Of a stretch of 29,659 bases of DNA, positions 8,778-16,003 are shown one piece after another (the first letter of the stretch is position 1; each line of letters starts with the position of its first letter). Both the position numbers and the translations under genes were made by a program. Under the pieces are notes generated by a model. The model saw only the letters and a list, made by a program, of their open reading frames with translations. It was not told the origin of the DNA and made no database searches. The stretch is from Desulfobacterales bacterium (GTDB lineage Bacteria > Desulfobacterota > Desulfobacteria > Desulfobacterales > Desulfobacteraceae), in contig JAKSBB010000227.1 in the NCBI GenBank assembly GCA_022361315.1, forward strand, positions 1 through 29,659, written 5' to 3'.

Positions 8778-9056
8778 TTTTCCTCTTCTTTAGGTCATTT
8801 CCTTCACCATGATCACGACCCGGCACACCAAGCCGATGATCAATCAGACGGGTACGGTTTATAAAAAACAATTGCCATTTCGCAGTATCGCCTGTAATTC
8901 AACGGCACTGCCAAACATAGGTTTGTCCGGAAAACTTATTCACAAATTGTACCATCAGAAATTGATAATTTCAGACACAGAGGTAAAACAATAACTTAGA
9001 TAAAGATACAATGGATGGATCAAAATCTCAAACTGAAAATGGGACGAAGCTTGGGA
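8778..9056. other. Intergenic stretch without a recognisable gene
   Basis: This non-coding stretch lies upstream of the chemoreceptor and downstream of the HDOD gene and is AT-richer than its flanks. The only structure noted is an imperfect inverted repeat GATCACG...ATGATC around 8812-8841. I found no convincing promoter, and a 61-codon open frame at 8809-8994 has no support. Confidence 0.4.
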
Positions 9057-9092
9057 ATATTGTCTCACGATCTTAGTATCGCGAGACAATAT
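9057..9092 (-). terminator. 15-bp stem-loop after the HDOD gene
   Basis: Arms 9057-9071 (ATATTGTCTCACGAT) and 9078-9092 (ATCGCGAGACAATAT) with a 6-base loop. On the minus-strand RNA all 15 positions can pair, one as G-U, whereas the plus strand would have an A-C mismatch. This favours a role in the HDOD operon transcript, 15 bases after its stop. No T run follows, so it may be an RNA-stabilising 3' hairpin rather than an intrinsic terminator. Confidence 0.5.
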
Positions 9093-9107
9093 CGCATCAT
9101 GAAGGAT

Positions 9108-9956
9108 TTAAACGATCAACCGGGCCAGTTCGGCAGCCTTTTCAAATGCCGGGTCAATCAATTCTTCCACCCGGTCCGGAGATATGCCGTAACTTGTGTG
9201 TGCCTCCAATATGAATTCTTCCATACCGGAATTGGCTTTTTCCTCTCTCAGGATAGATACCAGGCGGACAGGCCCCAGCGCCTGGTAATCCGGCACCTCT
9301 GCCCCGTGATGCCCCCGGATGGCGGCTGCGATATTCTCCGGCAGACCCCATTCGGCGCAGATCCAGGAGGCAACTTCGGTGTGATCCCAATTCAGGTGTT
9401 CACGTTCCAGCGCAGCCAGATCCCCCCCTTCCAGGTGCCACTTTTTAAACACGGGATCATAGATATCGCTTCTGTGGCAGGCCAGGAAAGGCAGGGCCAG
9501 ATCCTGAAGAAATGCTGCGGTAAAGCATTCGGACTCCTTGGCCGGGCAGAGAATGCGGGCCAGTTCACTGGCAAGAATCGCCCGTTTGGCGGAGGTGAGC
9601 CAGAACTCGGCAGGATCATGCCATTGGCAGGACTTGTTGGGCATGCCCTTGGCCACCCCCACACCAAGAACCAGAGATTCCAGTTGGGAGATGCCCACCA
9701 ATGCGATTGCCTGGGTCAGGTTCTCCACTTTTTTTGTGGGGGAAAACGCCGCTGAATTGGCGATTCGGAGCAATTTAACGGAAATGCCGGGGTCCAAAGC
9801 CAATGATTCTGCAATGGAAGATGCCGAAGAGTAAGGGCTTCTGATTTTCTGTAGAATCTGCATCACCACGGCGGGAAAGGATGGCAGCTCATATCCCTTT
9901 AGAATTTTCTTCAATTCAGATTTCGGATCGGATTTCTTTTTAAAAAACGAGAACAT
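9108..9956 (-). CDS. HDOD domain protein
   Basis: A 282-residue cytoplasmic protein. After a short lysine-rich leader (FFKKKSDPKSELKK) it carries an HDOD domain over about residues 18-215: LPSFPAVVMQILQKI, then LALDPGISVKLLRIANSAAF, then the helix LTQAIALVGISQLESLVLG. HDOD domains are relatives of HD phosphohydrolases that lack the metal-binding HD pair and act as signalling scaffolds, often in two-component or c-di-GMP networks. The C-terminal segment has AIRGHHGAEVP, a remnant of the HD fold. A good ribosome binding site (TGAGGTG) precedes the start. The gene begins 11 bases after the stop of the pentapeptide-repeat channel gene, so the two are almost surely one operon. An unusually stable hairpin follows. 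Confidence 0.9.
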   Translation of the reverse strand: MFSFFKKKSDPKSELKKILKGYELPSFPAVVMQILQKIRSPYSSASSIAESLALDPGISVKLLRIANSAAFSPTKKVENLTQAIALVGISQLESLVLGVGVAKGMPNKSCQWHDPAEFWLTSAKRAILASELARILCPAKESECFTAAFLQDLALPFLACHRSDIYDPVFKKWHLEGGDLAALEREHLNWDHTEVASWICAEWGLPENIAAAIRGHHGAEVPDYQALGPVRLVSILREEKANSGMEEFILEAHTSYGISPDRVEELIDPAFEKAAELARLIV

Positions 9957-9967
9957 GTAATTTCACC

Positions 9968-11059
9968 TCATTCAGCACGGCGTGCCATTTTATTTCCAAG
10001 GATACTCAACAACCCTCCCAATCCCATATACCCGGTCACGGCCTGCAGGGAGACGATCACCTGGGCGGAAAAGGACATGGGGACGGCATCCCCGTATCCC
10101 AGGGTGGTCAGGGTAACAAAGCTGAAGTAAATCGGGGAAAACCAGGTTTTGTAATCCCCGTAGTCAATGGGAACGACACTGTAAATCGCCGCAAACCCCA
10201 GGGTGGCGCCCACCAGCCAGACCAGCCACCGCAGCAGAGAACGCCCGCAGTCGGAGGTCACCCACCAGATCTGGTAAATGGCCTTGTGAAACCGGCTCTG
10301 ACTCTGGAATTCGAACAGATAATTTTCATCGGAGATATGCCGTCGAACCAGATAGGCCCCCCTCAGGTCCATATCCCGGATATCCGAACCGATCCAGTCT
10401 GCCGTCTTAAAATTCTTGATTCCCAGCATCCGGCACCGCTGGAGGTCGGCCAGGTTAAACAGAGTCTGGGCCACATCACTGTGTTTCAGATCCGCATCCC
10501 GGAGACAGGCACGGGTAAACACCGCATGGGAAAGATCCGCTTCGGACAGCCTGGCACCGGTGAGGTCAGAAGCTCTCAGGTCCGCCATGTGCAGACGCGA
10601 CCGGCTGAGGACGGCTTCACTGAGATGGGCGTTGATCATGCTGGTGTGGGAAAGATCCGCACCACCGAATCCGCAGTGTCTTGCGCTGCACTCATTCAGG
10701 CTGGCGTACCTCAGATTTGCCCCGATAAATTCACATTCGTCCAGCACCGCCATATCCAGGCTGGCATTGCCAAACTCGGCATAGCTCAGATTTGCGCCGG
10801 TCAGGTCCACCCGGTTCATTGTGGCATACCGAAAATCATACCCCGACAGATCCAGCCCAGCCAGCTTCTGACTGCTGAGGTCAATTCCCCGCAGATCCAG
10901 TCGGAGCGGCCGCTTCGGGTTGGTGGGAACGCACTCTTCCCGCAACCGCCGGATCATGACATCCCCCCTGCTGAGTTCGTCATCAGGCAAATTTTCATGC
11001 CACCGCATCCGCAGTTCCCTGACTTCGTCGTCTGTCATTTGACCGTCGTGTTTATCCAT
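9968..11059 (-). CDS. Pentapeptide-repeat protein fused to a two-helix K+ channel module
   Basis: A 363-residue fusion. After an acidic N-terminal segment, residues about 53-235 are pentapeptide repeats of the A(D/N)Lxx type (LTGANLSYAEF, FIGANLRYASL, LSEADLSHAVF), which fold as a right-handed quadrilateral beta helix. Residues about 278-356 are an Ion_trans_2 unit: membrane helix 1 (about 278-296), a pore loop with the K+ selectivity filter TTLGYGD (about 318-324), and membrane helix 2 (about 331-356). Four subunits would form a potassium channel, with the beta helix presumably cytoplasmic because no signal peptide precedes it. The start at 11059 has only a weak ribosome binding site, and the ATG at 11038 is an alternative. 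It is the first gene of an operon with the HDOD protein. Confidence 0.9.
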   Translation of the reverse strand: MDKHDGQMTDDEVRELRMRWHENLPDDELSRGDVMIRRLREECVPTNPKRPLRLDLRGIDLSSQKLAGLDLSGYDFRYATMNRVDLTGANLSYAEFGNASLDMAVLDECEFIGANLRYASLNECSARHCGFGGADLSHTSMINAHLSEAVLSRSRLHMADLRASDLTGARLSEADLSHAVFTRACLRDADLKHSDVAQTLFNLADLQRCRMLGIKNFKTADWIGSDIRDMDLRGAYLVRRHISDENYLFEFQSQSRFHKAIYQIWWVTSDCGRSLLRWLVWLVGATLGFAAIYSVVPIDYGDYKTWFSPIYFSFVTLTTLGYGDAVPMSFSAQVIVSLQAVTGYMGLGGLLSILGNKMARRAE

Positions 11060-11166
11060 TAAGAACCCGTGTGTTCGGATAGGTTTTTATAATCTTTACC
11101 CACGTATATACACCAAAGACAGGTATAAGTTAACCTTTGCACCGTAGATTGCAACGAGTTTTTTTC

Positions 11167-11195
11167 TTGACCCCCAAAAGTGGGCGTCCTATGGT
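11167..11195 (+). promoter_or_regulatory. sigma70-like promoter for the glyoxalase-cyclase pair
   Basis: TTGACC (11167-11172), a 17-base spacer and TATGGT (11190-11195), about 38 bases before the ATG at 11234. It lies in the gap shared with the divergent channel gene. Confidence 0.55.
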
Positions 11196-11233
11196 TACCC
11201 AAAAGCAACCTAACCCTGCGGAGATTGTATACC

Positions 11234-11602
11234 ATGAAATTTACCATTGATCACTTTAATATAAACGTACTCGACCTGGATAAAAGTCTCACCTTTTATG
11301 AAAAAGCCCTGGGATTGACCGAACAACGGAGAAAAACAGCGGACGACGGCAGCTATATCATTGTATTCCTCACGGACAACGCCTCCGCCAACAAACTGGA
11401 GCTGACCTGGCTAAAATCCCAGGAAAAGCCCTATGATCTGGGTGATGAGGAATTTCATATCGCCTTTAAAACCGATGATTTTGACGGCGCCCACGCCCTG
11501 CACAAGAAGATGGGATGTATCTGCTACGAAAACAAGGATATGGGCATCTATTTCATCAACGACCCGGACGGATACTGGCTGGAAATCGTTCCGGTGCGCT
11601 AG
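11234..11602 (+). CDS. Glyoxalase I-like (lactoylglutathione lyase-type) VOC protein
   Basis: A 122-residue single-domain vicinal oxygen chelate protein. The four metal ligands expected of bacterial glyoxalase I are present at almost the same positions as in E. coli GloA: His7 (DHFNI), Glu56 (LELTW), His75 (FHIAF) and Glu118 (LEIVP). The family isomerises the hemithioacetal of methylglyoxal, usually with glutathione. Which thiol cofactor this organism uses cannot be told. The start at 11234 was preferred over an in-frame upstream codon at 11180 because the family begins directly with the beta strand containing the first His, and because CGGAG lies upstream. The next gene, a nucleotide cyclase, starts three bases after the stop, which suggests co-transcription and translational coupling. 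Confidence 0.88.
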   Translation: MKFTIDHFNINVLDLDKSLTFYEKALGLTEQRRKTADDGSYIIVFLTDNASANKLELTWLKSQEKPYDLGDEEFHIAFKTDDFDGAHALHKKMGCICYENKDMGIYFINDPDGYWLEIVPVR

Positions 11603-11604
11603 CC

Positions 11605-13200
11605 GTGAAATCCCAAAACCCATCAGCAGTTCTGGCCGGGTTTTACCTGGTGGCGTTAAGGGCCACCTTCCTGGCCATGCTGGTGGTCATGCTCCTGAAC
11701 ATTTCAACCCCTTTTGAATTTGCCAGGGAGCGGATCAGTGAGCTTCGGTCCACGAACTGGCCCTATGTAATTGCATTCAGGTTCGGTTTCTTAGTCCTGG
11801 TCACGGCAATCGCCGCCTGCCCGCTGATGCTGGGCATGCGGCGGGTGCTGGCACCGGTTCGCCGTTTTCTCATAGAGAGGGAGGGCCGGGACAGCGTCCG
11901 GGCCCTGGCCCGGCAACGGATCATCAATCTGCCCTTTATCATTGTGCCCCTGAATATCGGACTATGGGTCGTCATTCCCATGCTCATGTTTTTCAGCATG
12001 TACCGGATGGGCACCATGGATGCCACCACCGCCATTACCTTCTCCCTTCGATCCACACTGGTGGGTCTGGTCTCTTCCGCCCTGATATTCTTCAGCCTGG
12101 AAGCCCATGCCCGGAAAAAACTGATCCCCCTCCTCTTTCCCGAAGGCCGGCTGTTTGAGGTTGAGAATACCCGCAGGCTATCCATAAAGCGGCGGGTAAG
12201 GGCCTTTTTCCGTATGGGTACCCTCCTGCCCTTGACCCACATCGTATTGACATTGTTTGTGCTGTACCTCCAGGTGGAGATCAATCCCATGTCCACCCGG
12301 GAGTATGCAGGTTCCGTCCTCATCTTTTCCCTGGTGGCGTTTGTTCTCTTCTTCATCGGTTCAGGAATCATGACCCGGCTGATCAGCCGGTCCATTTCCC
12401 ATCCCCTCACCACCATGCTGAAAGCCATGAAGTCGGTGAGAGACGGCAACTACAAAACCCGGGTTCAGGTGGAGTCCAACGATGAGATCGGCATCCTCGG
12501 CGATGCGTTTAACCGGATGATCCAGGGATTAGAGGACCGCAAGTGGGTCAGGGACGCCTTTGGCCGTTATGTGGACCCCAGGATCCGGGACGAAATTCTG
12601 TCCGGAGAGATCCCCCTGGACGGGGCATACAAAAATGTCACCGTCATGTTTGCGGATCTTCGGGACTTCACCCCATTGACCGCCACCCTGGACCCCAAAC
12701 AGGTGGTCAGCCTGCTCAACGGTTACTTCAAAGAGATGAGCGCTGCCATCAAAGCGCACAACGGGTTGATTCTCCAATTTCTGGGGGATGAAATTTACGC
12801 GGTGTTCGGTGCACCGGTGGCAGACCCGGACCACCCGGCACACGCGGTGCGGGCAGCCCTGGATATGGATGCGGCCCTGGCCCGTCTGAACCGGGGTCTT
12901 GAACAATGCGGCCGGCCCAGGCTGGCCCACGGTATCGGCATCCATACCGGTCAGGTCCTGGCAGCCAATATCGGCAGTCCGGAACGGCTGTCCTACCTGC
13001 TGGTGGGTGAAACCGTCAATCTGGCCTCCCGCCTCCAGGCAAAGACCCGGGATATAAATGTTGACATCCTTCTCTCAAAAGATACGGCGGCCCGCATCCC
13101 GGACGGCCTTCGCGGTATCAAGCCGATCCCCTTTGAGGAGCCGGTTTCCATAAAAGGGCTGGCCCGGCCCGTCCATATTTTTACGCTCAAGAAACCTTAG
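11605..13200 (+). CDS. Membrane class III adenylate/guanylate cyclase with HAMP domain
   Basis: A 531-residue protein if the GTG at 11605 is the start. That codon follows the glyoxalase stop by two bases and keeps the first membrane helix; the open frame extends upstream inside the glyoxalase gene. Six membrane helices (within about residues 10-260) lead to a HAMP domain (about 265-313) and a class III cyclase domain (about 344-525). Metal-binding Asp351 (MFADLRDF) and Asp395 (FLGDE) are present, as are the transition-state Asn472 and Arg476 (VNLASRL). The residue usually Lys before FxGD is Gln391, and the usual Asp before TVN is Glu469. This pattern is not the canonical adenylate cyclase set, so the product (cAMP or cGMP) should be left open. 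The six-helix region may be the sensor, as there is no large periplasmic domain. Confidence 0.9.
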   Translation: MKSQNPSAVLAGFYLVALRATFLAMLVVMLLNISTPFEFARERISELRSTNWPYVIAFRFGFLVLVTAIAACPLMLGMRRVLAPVRRFLIEREGRDSVRALARQRIINLPFIIVPLNIGLWVVIPMLMFFSMYRMGTMDATTAITFSLRSTLVGLVSSALIFFSLEAHARKKLIPLLFPEGRLFEVENTRRLSIKRRVRAFFRMGTLLPLTHIVLTLFVLYLQVEINPMSTREYAGSVLIFSLVAFVLFFIGSGIMTRLISRSISHPLTTMLKAMKSVRDGNYKTRVQVESNDEIGILGDAFNRMIQGLEDRKWVRDAFGRYVDPRIRDEILSGEIPLDGAYKNVTVMFADLRDFTPLTATLDPKQVVSLLNGYFKEMSAAIKAHNGLILQFLGDEIYAVFGAPVADPDHPAHAVRAALDMDAALARLNRGLEQCGRPRLAHGIGIHTGQVLAANIGSPERLSYLLVGETVNLASRLQAKTRDINVDILLSKDTAARIPDGLRGIKPIPFEEPVSIKGLARPVHIFTLKKP

Positions 13201-13236
13201 GTTCAGGGTGACAATTAACCGCCTGCTATACCGTTT

Positions 13237-14517
13237 TTAAATCCGGCGCTGGGCAAAATGATACAAACGGGATCCTGCCTCATAAAACAGCCCCCGCAGC
13301 CGCCTGAAATTCACCGCCCGGATGGGAGATACCGGCAATGGGATATCCGTCCTTGAGCCACCAGTCATGTATTGGGCCAACAATTTTCCGAATACCGTCC
13401 CCGGCCCGATCCCCCTGCCGTTATAGCAGGTTACCATGGCCATATCTTTGTCCATCACGTGGAACCTGGGGATATGATCCGTGGTCATGGCGATCCTGCC
13501 GTGCCAGCCGTATTCCATATCCACATGTCCCACCTGGGGAAATACCTTTGCAATTGTCCGTTTGGCCCATGCCAGTTTCAGGTCCCAGGCAAAGCCCTCG
13601 ACCTTGCCCACACTGCCCACAATGAGCCGACCGGCTTCATCCAGCCGGTATGATGACAGGATGAGATTGGTGTCCCAGGCCCCGTTCCGTCCGGGCAGTA
13701 CCGTTTCCAGTACAGACCGGCTCAAGGGCGGGGTGGCAAACTGAAAATAGTTGAACGGCACCATATTTTTCATATGGCTGTCAAAAGCCTGTTCCGGGTA
13801 ACCCATCACCGCAACAATCACCTTTTTGGCCCGCAAAACACCTTCCGGGGTCTTTAAGACAAACGTCCCGTCCTTCTTATCCAGGGCCGTCACCGGAGAA
13901 TTTTCGTACAGGGCGGCACCTTCTTTCAAGGCAGCCTGCGCCAGTCCGAATGCATACCCTAAAGGCTGAACCGTCCCCGCACGCTTGTCCAGCAATGCCC
14001 CCCGGAAGACCTGAGTACCCAGTTTCTGTGCCGCTTCATCTTTTTCCAGAAGTTCGACAGGGGCGCCCCGTTTCTGCCACTGACGCTCCCGTTCCTGAAG
14101 CGCTTTATACCCGACCCCTGAATCGGCACAGTGCAGGGTGCCGAACCGCCAGGGTTCGCAGGGCATATTATATTCATCAACAAGGCCGTATACCAGGTCG
14201 GGGGAAGCCCCCAGCACATCAATCAATTGCTCGCCGTGGGTTTGCCCCACCAGGGAAATCACATCTTCAGGCATCAGCCACAACCCGGCATTCACCAATC
14301 CGACATTCCGCCCGGCACCGCCGAACCCCACGGATTTGGCCTCCAGTAACACTGTATCATGGCCGTTTTTTGCCAGGTGAAGTGCCGCGGAAAGACCGGT
14401 ATATCCCCCGCCGATTACAGCCACCTCCGTATGCCGGTCGCCTGAAAACATCTTGAGTTCGGGTTTGCCCTTGGCCGTTTCGGCCCACAATCCGTGAGTG
14501 ATATCTGAATATGTCAT
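13237..14517 (-). CDS. FAD-dependent oxidoreductase, DadA/PuuB (glycine/D-amino-acid oxidase) family
   Basis: A 426-residue flavoprotein. The FAD-binding Rossmann motif VIGGGYTGLSAALHLA is at about 34-49, followed by the acidic end of strand 2 (VLLEAKSVGFGGAGRN). The C-terminal part holds substrate-domain strands and YNGRGIGPGTVFGKLLA, typical of DAO-family members such as gamma-glutamylputrescine oxidase (PuuB/OrdL). The family oxidises a C-N bond of an amine or amino acid and passes electrons to oxygen or another acceptor; the substrate cannot be told. The GASGRNGG motif of many relatives is altered to GGAGRNVG. The start has AAGGAG five bases upstream. It is transcribed alone, divergent from the RND operon and convergent with the cyclase gene. 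Its promoter carries the palindrome GGTATACC, also found before the GntR regulator gene at 19331. Confidence 0.87.
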   Translation of the reverse strand: MTYSDITHGLWAETAKGKPELKMFSGDRHTEVAVIGGGYTGLSAALHLAKNGHDTVLLEAKSVGFGGAGRNVGLVNAGLWLMPEDVISLVGQTHGEQLIDVLGASPDLVYGLVDEYNMPCEPWRFGTLHCADSGVGYKALQERERQWQKRGAPVELLEKDEAAQKLGTQVFRGALLDKRAGTVQPLGYAFGLAQAALKEGAALYENSPVTALDKKDGTFVLKTPEGVLRAKKVIVAVMGYPEQAFDSHMKNMVPFNYFQFATPPLSRSVLETVLPGRNGAWDTNLILSSYRLDEAGRLIVGSVGKVEGFAWDLKLAWAKRTIAKVFPQVGHVDMEYGWHGRIAMTTDHIPRFHVMDKDMAMVTCYNGRGIGPGTVFGKLLAQYMTGGSRTDIPLPVSPIRAVNFRRLRGLFYEAGSRLYHFAQRRI

Positions 14518-14568
14518 CTTATCTCCTTATGGGTATTGCTTCACCTTACCTTATGTTGATATTTTTCA

Positions 14569-14595
14569 GGTATACCAAGAAAATATTTTTGTCAA
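14569..14595 (-). promoter_or_regulatory. Promoter candidate with GGTATACC palindrome before the FAD oxidoreductase gene
   Basis: On the minus strand TTGACA (14595-14590) and TATACC (14574-14569), with a short 15-base spacer. The -10 box lies inside the palindrome GGTATACC (14569-14576), part of the 10-mer AGGTATACCA on the plus strand. A bound regulator there would block RNA polymerase. Confidence 0.42.
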
Positions 14596-14686
14596 GCAGA
14601 TCCTTAAACCCCTTTGATATAATTTATCATTCCTTTACAATTCCTTGCACTTTTACCATTGAATTATATGTACAAAAGATGAGATA

Positions 14687-14716
14687 TTGACAACCGTTGC
14701 CGTTCTGGTCTATCAT
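14687..14716 (+). promoter_or_regulatory. sigma70-like promoter for the RND efflux operon
   Basis: TTGACA (14687-14692), an 18-base spacer and TATCAT (14711-14716). The leader to the ATG at 14857 would be about 135 bases. It is GC-rich, with inverted repeats such as CGGTG...CACCG (about 14770-14785) and the palindrome CCCGCGGG (about 14812-14819). I do not recognise a riboswitch. Confidence 0.5.
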
Positions 14717-14856
14717 CTGCGTCCTCTCACGGCAGACCGCCCTTCCTGTTATATCAGGCCGGGCAAAAAACGGTGTATCCGCACCGCGCATCTGTAACGC
14801 TGGCCGGAATTCCCGCGGGGCGTTCCCCGGTCACCTTTTAGGAGTCTGATCTTTCC

Positions 14857-16002
14857 ATGAGTTTTCGATACCTTTTATCCCTTTTCTTTATCTGCCTGCT
14901 GAGTCCTGTCCTGACGGGTCCGGTCGTTTGCCAGGCCCAGGAAGGAGCACCGGCACAGCCGCCAGCCCTTGTCCGTGCAGAAACCGTGGTGGCCACCACA
15001 GCTGCCAGCACCACTGACCTCATCGGCACACTTTACTTTGACCGCATCAGCCGGGTATCCCCGGAGGAAAGCGCCCGGATCACCCAGGTGACCTTCAACG
15101 AAGGCGACCCGGTTAAAAAGGGTGATATATTGATCCGCCAGGACAGCCGTATCCTGGAAAAAGAACTGGCCCTGAAAAAGGCACGCCTGGCCCAGGCTGA
15201 AATCCGGGTCCAAAAGGCCAAGCGGAATCTGGACCGGCAGACCCATCTGTTTAAGAAGAATATTGCACCGGAATCCAGCTATGACGACCAGCGGTTTGAC
15301 CATGAAGACCGCATTCAGGAGACGGTTGCACTGGCCAGGGAGATTGATATCCTCACCATCCGTCTTGCCAAGCATGTTGTTCGGGCGCCCTTTGACGGCA
15401 TCATCCTTGAAAAACAGGCAGAGGTAGGTGAGTGGGTGTTGCCGGGCAGCCAGCTCTGCATGCTCGCTGCCACAGACGCTATTTTTATCCAGGTGCCGGT
15501 GGCCGAACATCTCATCCGGTTCTCCACATCCGGGGATGTCCTGCCCGTCACCCTCCATGCCTCCAACACAACACTGGACGGCATGGTCACCGGCATCCGG
15601 CCCGAAGCGGATTCCAAAACCAAAAACATATCCCTCAAGCTCAAACTGAACTATGAGGGTCCCGTGGCCGTTAACATGTCGGCCACCGTGGCAGTCCCCG
15701 TATCTGAGAAAAAAGAACTGGTGATGATCCCCAGGGATGCCCTGGTGCAGTTCCAGGGAATGGATATGGTATTCATTGTGGCGGACGGCAAGGCACAGAG
15801 CCTGCCGGTCCAGGTGGTCTATTCACGGGGGGCCAATGTGGGTGTCAATGCCCAGGGGCTGACACCCGGTATGACCGTTATCACCGAAGGTAATGAACGG
15901 TTGCGTCCGGACCAGCCCGTAACCGTATTACCACCGGTGGATAAATCTTCGACTGAAAAAGCTGCAGAAGAGAAACCGGTCGAAGACGTACAGGGAGAAT
16001 AA
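14857..16002 (+). CDS. RND efflux periplasmic adaptor (membrane fusion protein)
   Basis: A 381-residue adaptor of the HlyD/AcrA type. A signal peptide (about 1-27, cleavage near VCQA) is followed by a first barrel/lipoyl half (ITQVTFNEGDPVKKGDILIR). A coiled-coil hairpin rich in Lys, Arg and Glu spans about 95-170. The second lipoyl half contains HVVRAPFDGIILEK and GEWVLPGSQL, and a beta-barrel and C-terminal domain end in GNERLRPDQPV. It would link the inner-membrane pump encoded next to it with an outer-membrane channel. AGGAG lies 12 bases before the ATG, a rather long spacing. The C-terminus has an acidic tail (EKAAEEKPVED). The pump gene starts one base after the stop. Confidence 0.92.
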   Translation: MSFRYLLSLFFICLLSPVLTGPVVCQAQEGAPAQPPALVRAETVVATTAASTTDLIGTLYFDRISRVSPEESARITQVTFNEGDPVKKGDILIRQDSRILEKELALKKARLAQAEIRVQKAKRNLDRQTHLFKKNIAPESSYDDQRFDHEDRIQETVALAREIDILTIRLAKHVVRAPFDGIILEKQAEVGEWVLPGSQLCMLAATDAIFIQVPVAEHLIRFSTSGDVLPVTLHASNTTLDGMVTGIRPEADSKTKNISLKLKLNYEGPVAVNMSATVAVPVSEKKELVMIPRDALVQFQGMDMVFIVADGKAQSLPVQVVYSRGANVGVNAQGLTPGMTVITEGNERLRPDQPVTVLPPVDKSSTEKAAEEKPVEDVQGE

Positions 16003-16003
16003 G

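Noticed and set aside
9015..9755. 246-codon plus-strand frame opposite the HDOD gene
   Set aside because: The minus-strand HDOD domain is unmistakable and in an operon, and the antisense product matches nothing known to me.
10286..11062. 258-codon plus-strand frame opposite the pentapeptide-repeat channel
   Set aside because: Repetitive composition simply mirrors the pentapeptide repeats of the real gene.
14760..14850. Riboswitch in the leader of the RND operon
   Set aside because: Inverted repeats are present but I found no conserved box of a known riboswitch class, including the B12 box.
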